From Massilia forsythiae (GTDB taxonomy: Bacteria > Pseudomonadota > Gammaproteobacteria > Burkholderiales > Burkholderiaceae_D), in the NCBI RefSeq assembly GCF_012849555.1, contig NZ_CP051685.1, positions 3,844,001-3,908,000 of the forward strand: DNA of 64,000 nt. Reading direction: 5' to 3'. A model generated the notes under the pieces. That model made no database searches and was not told the DNA's origin. It saw only the letters and a list, made by a program, of their open reading frames with translations. Position numbers and translations under genes: made by a program. Numbering within the stretch: the first letter of the stretch is position 1; each line of letters starts with the position of its first letter. This document shows, piece after piece, positions 55,088 through 64,000 of the stretch.

Positions 55088-55093
55088 TACACT
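55088..55093 (+). promoter_or_regulatory. -10 element for the hemerythrin-like gene
   Basis: TACACT, 4 of 6 matches to TATAAT. Its distance of 21 bases from the FNR-type box fits a class II activated promoter lacking a -35. The leader to the ATG would be about 130 bases. Confidence 0.45.
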
Positions 55094-55231
55094 TGGTATT
55101 CCTTCAGGCCCGATGACAATAAAACCATTCTTTTGGGCTTGTTCAACACCAACGTTTCCCATCCAGGCTTCCAGGCTGGCCCCACCGTCCGGCGGGAATT
55201 CGTTTGGGCAAAAACATCGAGCGGAGACCGA

Positions 55232-55822
55232 ATGCTGACGTCGACTTACACCCTCGTTGCCCTATCCGTCGAACAAAACAAGGTTCGCGCGGCGCTGCAC
55301 TCGCTGCTGCAAGAATTGCATGTCCTGCCGGGCGATCTCCACACCCTGGCCACCGGCCGCGCGGCGCAGTTGTGCGCCGGCCTGCGCCAGGCCTACGACA
55401 GCTGCCACTGGCGCAAGCTGGACAAGTTCCTGGTGCCGGCCCTGCGCCGCCACACCGCCGTCGCCGACGGGCTGCTGCAGGATCTCGAGGAGCTCAGCCG
55501 CGCCGCCTGGCAGGCGCTGGACGCGGCCGAAGCCTGCATCGGCGCGGCCGAGCGCGCGGTGCCGCGCGTGCAGTTCTGCGGCGCCGTCGAGCGTTGCGTC
55601 GCGGCCCTGCGGCGGCGCCTGGAGCGCGAGGAGCACGAACTGTTTCCGCTGGCGCGCAGCGCGGTGGGCGGCGATGCCTGGTTCGCGATCGCCAACCAGA
55701 TGCTGGCGCACGACGCCCATGCGCGCGAGCGGCGCGGGACGCCGCGCGGCGGGCGGCTCGCACGCGATCCGGTTGCAGCCGAGGGCGGCCGCCGCCACGC
55801 CGCGCTGTCGGCCCTGCATTGA
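55232..55822 (+). CDS. Hemerythrin-like helical protein
   Basis: A 196-residue protein from the ATG at 55232 with GGAG six bases upstream. It is all-helical by composition. LRRRLEREEHELFPLARSAV near residues 126-145 resembles the last His/Glu metal-ligand helix of hemerythrin-like domains; the other ligands (H66, H74 region) are less clear. A diiron oxygen-binding or sensing role is possible. An FNR-type site upstream supports a link to oxygen. The C-terminal 35 residues are basic and unusual. Function is inferred. Confidence 0.5.
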   Translation: MLTSTYTLVALSVEQNKVRAALHSLLQELHVLPGDLHTLATGRAAQLCAGLRQAYDSCHWRKLDKFLVPALRRHTAVADGLLQDLEELSRAAWQALDAAEACIGAAERAVPRVQFCGAVERCVAALRRRLEREEHELFPLARSAVGGDAWFAIANQMLAHDAHARERRGTPRGGRLARDPVAAEGGRRHAALSALH

Positions 55823-55929
55823 AGCGGCGTCGACGCTCGAACACGGCCATGCCTGCACGCGCCGCCCCCGCGGCGCGAAGCCATCAGGGTTCTTTGCTAT
55901 GATGGCGATTTTGGAAGTGCGATTTCATC

Positions 55930-58614
55930 ATGTTCGAGTTCCTATTCAAGCGGTCGGGCGACAACAAGTCCGGCGACAAGCCGGCCGGACAGGGCGCGCA
56001 GCCAGAGCCGTCCGCCTCCCGGCCGGCCGCCTCCACCGCGCCGCGCGCGCTCCAGGCCGAGCGCCTGGCCCTGGTCCGGGGCGACGAAGCGGCCGCGGTG
56101 GAATTCATTCTCCAATGCGAATTTTCCGAACTGCGGCTCACGGCCGCCGAGTCCGTCCATAGTCCCGACGCCCTCGAACGCGTGCATGCGGCGATGCGCA
56201 ATACCGACCGCCGTGTCGCCAAGCTGATGCAGGCGCGCCTGGATGCGCACCGCCATCGCGAGTCCGAGCACCGGCGCGCCGAGGCCACGCTGGCGCAGGC
56301 GCAGGCCCTGCTCGAGGACGCACTGCTGACGCCCAACCATGTTGCCGAACTGGACCGCAAATGGGCGGTCATCGCCGCGCCCGAACTGGCCGACGCCTTC
56401 GGCCAGGTACGCACCGCCCTCGGCCGGCGCCTGGAAGACCAGGTGCGCCTGCAGCGCGCCATGATCGACCGCCTGGCGGCGCTGCGCCGGCTCGGGTCGG
56501 CCCAGCCGGACGCCGCGCCGAGCGCCGCCGAGCTGGCCGAGCGCCTGGATGCGCTGGCGCGCGAGCAGGGCGAGGCGCTGCAGGCGCCGGAACACGCCTC
56601 GCTGCCGCGCGGCCTGGCGGCCGAGTTCGGCGTCGAGCACCAGAAGCTGCAGGCCGGCCTGCATGCGATCGAAGCCGGCCAGTCGGCGCTGGCGGCGCGC
56701 GCCGCCTTCCTCGAGGACCGGCAGGCCCGGCCCGCCGCCGAACTCGACGCGGATGCGCTGCGCAAGGAATGGCGCGCGCTGCCGCCGCTGCCGCAGGAAC
56801 TGGCGCAGGCCTTGTCGCAGGGCCAGGGCGGCGCATTGCAGGATCGCTTCGATGCCTTGCTGGCCAGTGCGCCGCAACCGGAAGCGCGCAAGCCGAAGGA
56901 AGCCAGCCCGCCCAGGACCCGGGAGCCGGGAAGCGCGCCGCGCAACAAGGGCGCCGACCAGCACTTCATCGACAACATGGATGCCATGGAAGCCGCCTTG
57001 CAGCAGGGTTCTCTGGGCACCGCCGCCGAACTCGACAAGGCGCTCAAGGAAGCGCGCGACAAGGGCATGCGCCTGACGCCGGCCCAGTCCGACCGCCTGG
57101 CGCACGTGCGCAGCGAATTCAAGCGCCTGTCCGACTGGGCGCGCTGGGGCGGCAACGTGTCGCGCGAAGAATTGATCAAGGCCGTCGAGGCCTTGACGAC
57201 CCAGCAGTTGCCGATGAGCGAGCTGGCCAAGAAGGTCGGCAGCATGCGCGAGCGCTGGAAGGCGCTCGACAGCCTGTCCGGCGCCGCGCCAAAGAGCCTG
57301 TGGGAGCGCTTCGACGCCGCCTGCAGCGCCGCCTACGCCCCGGCCGCGGCCCATTTCCGCCACCTGGCCGACGAGCGCCACGCCAACGCGGCGCGCGGCG
57401 ACAAGCTGGTCGAAGAGGCGCGCGCCGAGATCGCGCGCCTGCAATCCGGCGAAGCCGAATGGAAGCACGTGGCCGGCACCGTGCAGCGCCTGCGCCTGGC
57501 CTGGAGCCACCTGGGCGCGATCGACCGCAAGGACAAGAAGCGCCTGGACGGCGCCTTCGCCGACGCCCTCAACGTGCTGCAGGCGCCGCTGGAAGAACAG
57601 CGCAAGGCCGAGATGGCCGAGCGCGAACAGATCATCGAGCTGGCCGCCGCCATCGATCCGCACGATCGCCACGCGGTGGACACCATGCGCGCGCTGCAGC
57701 AGCGCTGGCAGGAACATGCGCGCGCGCTGCCGCTGGAACGCAAGAGCGAGCAGGCGCTGTGGCAGCGCTTCCGCGCGGTGTGCGACGACGTGTTCCAGCG
57801 CCGCAAGGACAGCATGCACGAGGCCGACATCGAGCGGCGCGCCCACGAAGCCGCCAAGGAAGCGATCAGCGCGCGCCTGGAGGCGGCGGCGCCGGACGCG
57901 ACCCCGGCCGGCGCCGGCAAGCTGCTGCGCGAGGCCCAGGCCGAATGGCAGGCGATCGGCCCGGTGCCGCGCGCCCACGAGGCGCGCGTCGAGAAACGCT
58001 TCCACGCCGCGCTGGCGCTGGTGCAGCAGCATGCCGACGGCGTGCGCCGCGCCGCCGGCGTGGCCCAGGCCGGCCACCTGCGCGACAAGCTGCGCCTGGT
58101 GCGCGAACTGGAGCAGGCTGTCGCCGGCGGCGACGATGCCGATGCCGCGCCGGTCGACTGGGCAGCGCGCTGGGACGCCGTCGCGGCGCCGGACGCCGAG
58201 CTGGAGCGCGTGCTGCGCACCCGCTTCGACGCCGCCCTGGCCGCGCTGCAGGGCGACCAGGCCCGGCGCGCCGCCTATGCGCGGCAGCTGGAGCACAACC
58301 GCGATGCGCTGCTGCACGATTTGCTGCGCCTGGAAATCGGCGCCGGCATCGACAGCGGCCCGGAATTCGCGCGCGAGCGCCTGAAACTGCAGGTCGAGGT
58401 GCTGCAATCCTCGCTCAAGTCGGGACCGAAGCCGGCGGCGCAGCGCGGGGCCGGCCAGAAAGCGGCGCCCGGCCAGCCGGCGGGCGGCAACCCGGGCGGC
58501 GCGGCCGCGTCCGGTGCCGGCCTGCGCGCCCTGTGCGCCTTGCCGGCGCTGCTGGACGCGCGCACCGCCTCGCGCATCGAGCAGCTGGTCATGCGCCTGG
58601 CGAAGAATGGATGA
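55930..58614 (+). CDS. DUF349 repeat protein
   Basis: An 894-residue cytosolic protein rich in Ala, Arg and Glu. The DUF349 pattern repeats several times, for example WKALDSLSGAAPKSLWERFD, WSHLGAIDRKDKKRLDGAFA and ALPLERKSEQALWQRFRAVC, joined by coiled-coil stretches. Residues 1-45 are Pro/Ser/Ala-rich. In other bacteria DUF349 proteins are poorly characterised and have been linked to stress survival and possible nucleic-acid binding. It lies upstream of moaE with 31 bp between them. Confidence 0.85.
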   Translation: MFEFLFKRSGDNKSGDKPAGQGAQPEPSASRPAASTAPRALQAERLALVRGDEAAAVEFILQCEFSELRLTAAESVHSPDALERVHAAMRNTDRRVAKLMQARLDAHRHRESEHRRAEATLAQAQALLEDALLTPNHVAELDRKWAVIAAPELADAFGQVRTALGRRLEDQVRLQRAMIDRLAALRRLGSAQPDAAPSAAELAERLDALAREQGEALQAPEHASLPRGLAAEFGVEHQKLQAGLHAIEAGQSALAARAAFLEDRQARPAAELDADALRKEWRALPPLPQELAQALSQGQGGALQDRFDALLASAPQPEARKPKEASPPRTREPGSAPRNKGADQHFIDNMDAMEAALQQGSLGTAAELDKALKEARDKGMRLTPAQSDRLAHVRSEFKRLSDWARWGGNVSREELIKAVEALTTQQLPMSELAKKVGSMRERWKALDSLSGAAPKSLWERFDAACSAAYAPAAAHFRHLADERHANAARGDKLVEEARAEIARLQSGEAEWKHVAGTVQRLRLAWSHLGAIDRKDKKRLDGAFADALNVLQAPLEEQRKAEMAEREQIIELAAAIDPHDRHAVDTMRALQQRWQEHARALPLERKSEQALWQRFRAVCDDVFQRRKDSMHEADIERRAHEAAKEAISARLEAAAPDATPAGAGKLLREAQAEWQAIGPVPRAHEARVEKRFHAALALVQQHADGVRRAAGVAQAGHLRDKLRLVRELEQAVAGGDDADAAPVDWAARWDAVAAPDAELERVLRTRFDAALAALQGDQARRAAYARQLEHNRDALLHDLLRLEIGAGIDSGPEFARERLKLQVEVLQSSLKSGPKPAAQRGAGQKAAPGQPAGGNPGGAAASGAGLRALCALPALLDARTASRIEQLVMRLAKNG

Positions 58615-58645
58615 GGTTGGCAACGATGACGAGCGGGGAGGATGC

Positions 58646-59104
58646 ATGATCGAGGTACGGGTACAGTCCGCGGATTTCGACCTGGGCGCGGAAGTCGCGC
58701 GCCTGCGCGCGGGCGACGCCCGGATCGGGGCGGTGGTGAGTTTCGTCGGCACCGTGCGCGACATGAACGACGGCGACCGGGTGGCGGAACTGGAGCTGGA
58801 ACACTATCCCGGCATGACCGAACGCTCGCTGGAAGAGATCGTCGAGCAGGCGCGCGCGCGCTGGCCGCTGTACGGCGCGCTGGTGGTGCACCGCGTCGGA
58901 CCGATGCAGCCGATGGAACAGATCGTGCTGGTGGCGTGCAGCGCGGCGCACCGCGGCGAAGCCTTCGCAGCCTGCGAATTCATCATGGATTACCTGAAGA
59001 CCGAGGCGCCGTTCTGGAAGAAGGAACAGACGCCGGGCGGCGCGCGCTGGGTCGATGCGCGCGTGAGCGACGATGCGGCGCGCGCCAAGTGGCAGCTCGG
59101 CTGA
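58646..59104 (+). CDS. moaE: Molybdopterin synthase catalytic subunit
   Basis: A 152-residue MoaE. VVSFVGTVRDMNDGDRVAEL and ELEHYPGMTERSLEEIVEQA, then YGALVVHRVGPMQPMEQIVL and APFWKKEQT with the catalytic lysines, are diagnostic. With MoaD it adds sulfur to precursor Z to make molybdopterin. The ATG at 58646 follows GGGGAGGA and competes with an out-of-frame ATG four bases earlier. moaD is not in the window. Confidence 0.96.
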   Translation: MIEVRVQSADFDLGAEVARLRAGDARIGAVVSFVGTVRDMNDGDRVAELELEHYPGMTERSLEEIVEQARARWPLYGALVVHRVGPMQPMEQIVLVACSAAHRGEAFAACEFIMDYLKTEAPFWKKEQTPGGARWVDARVSDDAARAKWQLG

Positions 59105-59241
59105 TCTGGCGCCCTGTGTAGCGCGCCGGCCACAACCGCAATAATCCATCGCAACATTGTTCCGCGGAAATTCATTGCAACTTGCGGTTGCCATGACGAT
59201 CTGGCAAAGTTCCAGCCTCATCCATGACCGCGGAGCGTCCC

Positions 59242-59670
59242 ATGAGCCTGTCCGGCACCGTCGCCTATCGCCCCAGCCCGGCCTTCGTCGGCGCTTCCTG
59301 GGCCGCCCTCGCCATCGGGCTGGCCGCCTACCTGATCGGGCTGTGGAATGCCCAGATGCAGCTGAACGAAAAGGGGTATTACCTGACGATCCTGCTGTAC
59401 GGTTGTTTCGCCGCGGTGTCGCTGCAGAAGACGGTGCGCGACCGCGCCGAGGGCATACGCGTCACCGGCATCTACTTCGGCCTGTGCTGGATGTCGCTGC
59501 TGGCCGCGGTCCTGCTGCTGGTGGTGGGCCTGTTGAACGCCACCCTGAGCCTGAGCGAAAAGGGTTTTTATGCGATGTCCTTCGTGCTCGCCCTGTTCGC
59601 CATCGTCGCCGTGCAAAAGAACGTGCGCGACCTGGCGATGAGCGCCGTGCCCGGCGACGAGCGCGCCTGA
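59242..59670 (+). CDS. yiaA: YiaA/YiaB family inner membrane protein
   Basis: A 142-residue membrane protein from the ATG at 59242, with CGGAG upstream. Two repeats of a two-helix YiaAB domain are visible: [19 protein letters not shown] with [18 protein letters not shown], and [20 protein letters not shown] with [18 protein letters not shown]. Each ends in a KxVRDxA-type motif. The function is unknown. A start six codons earlier is possible. The gene converges with the CLC gene. Confidence 0.85.
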   Translation: MSLSGTVAYRPSPAFVGASWAALAIGLAAYLIGLWNAQMQLNEKGYYLTILLYGCFAAVSLQKTVRDRAEGIRVTGIYFGLCWMSLLAAVLLLVVGLLNATLSLSEKGFYAMSFVLALFAIVAVQKNVRDLAMSAVPGDERA

Positions 59671-59761
59671 CACACGGCCGCGGTTGCGATCGCGGCAAGA
59701 CCTGCCCGGGCCGGTGGCCGTCGTTGCCGGCTCTGCTTGGGCTGGCGGCGTACGCATCGCC

Positions 59762-61105
59762 TCACTCTTCGGAGGCGCTCTCCTTTCCGGCCCGGCGCCG
59801 CCATTCGGCCAATTCCCCCAGCCGCAACGCGTGCGGCGCCCGCTCTCCATGGCCGTGCTTGCCGTTGCCGATCCGTTGCGAGCGATAGATCCCGGTATGT
59901 CCCGAAAACAGGTAGCTGACCACGCAGCCGATGGCGGCGTACACCCCGACCTCGGCGCCGAACAGCTCGAGCGCCATCAGCGTCGAGGCGATCGGCGTAT
60001 TCGCGGCGCCGGCGAACACGGCCACGAAGCCGACCCCGGCCAGCAGCGGAAACGGCAGCTGCAGCAGCGGCGATAAGGCATTGCCGAGCGTGGCGCCGAT
60101 GTAGAACAGCGGCGTCACCTCGCCACCCTTGAAGCCGCTGGCCAGCGATGCGATGGTAAAAGCCATCTTGCCGGCGAAGTCCCAGGGCGGCATGGGTTGC
60201 ACGAACGCGGCCTGGATGGTCGGGATGCCCAGCCCCAGGTAGTGTCCGGTGCCCGGCAGCATGGCCGCGGCGGCGATGGCGATGCCGCCCAGCAGCGCGC
60301 GCAGCGGCGCGTAGGCCACGCGTCGCTTGAACCAGCCGCCCAGCGCATGGGTCCAGTCGGCGAACAGCTTGCCGGCCAGGCCGAAGGCGGCGCCGGCGAC
60401 GACGAGCGCCGCCAGCGTCCACGCCGTCACGGCCGGAATCGCAGCGGCGGGGATCGCATAGTGGGTATGATGCGCCCCCCACAGCTGGCACACGCGGTCG
60501 GCGGCGACGGCGGCGGCCAGGCAGGCGGGCAGGGCGTCGTAGCGCAGGCGGCCGATGGCCAGCACTTCCAGGCCGAACACGGCGCCGGCCAGCGGCGTGC
60601 CGAATACCGAGGCGAAGCCGGCGCTGATGCCCGCCATCAGCAGGATGCGGCGCTCCTGGTGGCCGAGGCGCAGCAGCAAGGTCAGCTGATCGGCCAGCGC
60701 ACCGCCCATCTGCACCGCCGTGCCCTCGCGCCCGACCGAGGCACCGAGTAGGTGCGAGGCGACCGTGCCGCCCATCACCAGCGGCGCCATGCGCAGCGGG
60801 ATCACCTGTTTCGGGTCGTGGATCTCGTCGATCAGCAGGTTGTTGCCGGGCTCGACCTGGCGCCCGCATCGCAGGTAAACCCAGGACACGGCGAAGCCGC
60901 CCAATGGCAGCAGCCACAACAGCCATGGGTGGGCCAGGCGGCTCGCCGTGGCGCGGTCGAGCGCGAACAGGAACAGGGCGGAGGCGGAGCCGGCCAGCGC
61001 GCCGGCCAGCACGGCCAGCACGATCCACTTGGCCATGTAGGGCAGCAGGCGAAAGCGTTGCAGGCGCAAGCGCTGCAGGCGGGAAGGCGGAAGCGAAGGT
61101 GTCAT
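59762..61105 (-). CDS. CLC-F fluoride/proton antiporter
   Basis: A 447-residue CLC-family membrane protein from the ATG at 61105. Signature blocks are PGNNLLIDEIHDPKQVIP, LGASVGREGTAVQMGGALAD and GFKGGEVTPLFYIGATLGN. These differ from chloride CLC signatures (GSGIP, GKxGP) and resemble the fluoride-exporting CLC-F clade. A fluoride riboswitch lies in its 5' leader at 61211-61273, which supports export of fluoride from the cytosol as the job. No crcB/fluc gene is adjacent. The C-terminal tail (GNGKHGHGERAPHALRLGE) is charged and cytosolic. Confidence 0.88.
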   Translation of the reverse strand: MTPSLPPSRLQRLRLQRFRLLPYMAKWIVLAVLAGALAGSASALFLFALDRATASRLAHPWLLWLLPLGGFAVSWVYLRCGRQVEPGNNLLIDEIHDPKQVIPLRMAPLVMGGTVASHLLGASVGREGTAVQMGGALADQLTLLLRLGHQERRILLMAGISAGFASVFGTPLAGAVFGLEVLAIGRLRYDALPACLAAAVAADRVCQLWGAHHTHYAIPAAAIPAVTAWTLAALVVAGAAFGLAGKLFADWTHALGGWFKRRVAYAPLRALLGGIAIAAAAMLPGTGHYLGLGIPTIQAAFVQPMPPWDFAGKMAFTIASLASGFKGGEVTPLFYIGATLGNALSPLLQLPFPLLAGVGFVAVFAGAANTPIASTLMALELFGAEVGVYAAIGCVVSYLFSGHTGIYRSQRIGNGKHGHGERAPHALRLGELAEWRRRAGKESASEE

Positions 61106-61210
61106 GCATGTCCTTGTCGGGTTCGATAAGACGCTTTCCCCGGACATGCAGGCGTCACCACACGATGCAGGCGCCCGCACGTCCACGCAGCCGGCAAGCC
61201 GGAGGGAATC

Positions 61211-61273
61211 GTGCAGGCATCATCAGCCCTGTGGGCGGTTCGTGCGGAACACGGGAGGAATGCCATCTCCCGC
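61211..61273 (-). promoter_or_regulatory. Fluoride riboswitch (crcB motif)
   Basis: Read on the reverse strand, CGGGAGATGGCATTCCTCCC forms the first stem with the conserved GATG. It is followed by GAACCGCCC, ACA and GGGCTGATGATGCCTGC, the second conserved block, with GCCC/GGGC forming a stem. GGCAT of the first loop can pair with ATGCC of the second block to form the characteristic pseudoknot. It lies about 105 bases before the CLC-F start, and a CCGGC/GCCGG hairpin near 61190-61203 could be part of the expression platform. Confidence 0.88.
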
Positions 61274-61360
61274 AGGCATTCTAGCGCAGCGCGGCGGCGC
61301 ATGCCAGGGCAGCCCTTCGTCACGGTTAAGTGGTTTTTAAGCAAGGTCGCCATTTCGCAT

Positions 61361-61388
61361 CTTGAAAAGCCGGCGCCGCACCCTTAAT
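61361..61388 (+). promoter_or_regulatory. Sigma-32 (heat-shock) type promoter for clpB
   Basis: CTTGAAA at 61361-61367, a 13-base spacer and CCCTTAAT at 61381-61388, matching CTTGAAA-N13-CCCCATNT with three mismatches in the -10. The clpB start is about 40 bases downstream. Confidence 0.7.
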
Positions 61389-61427
61389 TGCGTTTCAACT
61401 TGAACACCAACCATTGAGGACCACCCC

Positions 61428-64000
<2,573 letters not shown>

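Noticed and set aside
59762-61105. Chloride channel/antiporter of the ordinary CLC type
   Set aside because: The GSGIP and GKxGP signatures are replaced by GNNLL and GREGT, and a fluoride riboswitch lies upstream.

Overview
The window is GC-rich, densely coded chromosomal DNA. Gene content points to a motile betaproteobacterium, most likely Oxalobacteraceae (Massilia/Telluria-like). The main reasons are FlhDC-headed chemotaxis genes, EF-P with a rhamnosylatable Arg32 next to earP, a DUF3460-scpA-panC block, TssQ, and recurrent palindromic intergenic repeats. This placement is inference from gene families; no 16S gene or database search was available.

Layout. 1-3742: an acyltransferase cut by the left edge, an RBBP9-like hydrolase and a kynU-kynA tryptophan catabolic pair. 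3743-17337: an AT-rich regulatory region with tandem sigma-28-like promoters, then flhD, flhC, a membrane-anchored methyltransferase, motA, motB, a CheZ-like protein, cheY, cheA, cheW, cheR, cheD, cheB, cheY, cheZ and an HDOD protein. A c-di-GMP flagellar brake gene (ycgR) converges on this block. 18351-28908: housekeeping genes (panC, scpA, DUF3460, a FabMG-like enoyl-ACP reductase, metG, apbC, an RlmN-like radical SAM enzyme), a 2H phosphoesterase and a diguanylate cyclase. 29130-31562: gltX followed by eight tRNA genes (three Ala-GGC, five Glu-TTC). 31626-34872: a three-gene cassette of subtilase, stand-alone propeptide/inhibitor-like protein and Gln-rich glycine-zipper protein; this is the best candidate here for an undescribed system. 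35253-37437: earP, efp and a small MbcA/ParS-like protein. 37592-46170: amidase, a YeeE/YedE sulfur transporter, then pseudokinase-PEGA protein, TssQ and MFS exporter in overlapping order, dbpA and a small hypothetical. 46260-55822: initiator tRNA, methyltransferase, small Cys/His-rich protein, sbcDC, a YcaQ-family glycosylase, and a hemerythrin-like gene behind an FNR-type site. 55930-64000: DUF349 protein, moaE, yiaA, a CLC-F fluoride antiporter behind a fluoride riboswitch, and clpB (cut by the right edge) behind a sigma-32-like promoter.

How the genes work together. FlhDC switches on flagellar genes; MotAB power the motor; CheA/W/R/D/B with two CheYs and two proteins carrying the CheZ catalytic motif set its direction; YcgR and the diguanylate cyclase link motility to c-di-GMP. 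EarP modifies EF-P. GltX charges the products of the adjacent tRNA-Glu array. SbcCD and the YcaQ-like protein form a DNA-repair neighbourhood.

Several start codons were moved from the longest frame on the basis of ribosome binding sites or family alignment, as stated in each entry. Functions rest on reading motifs by eye.
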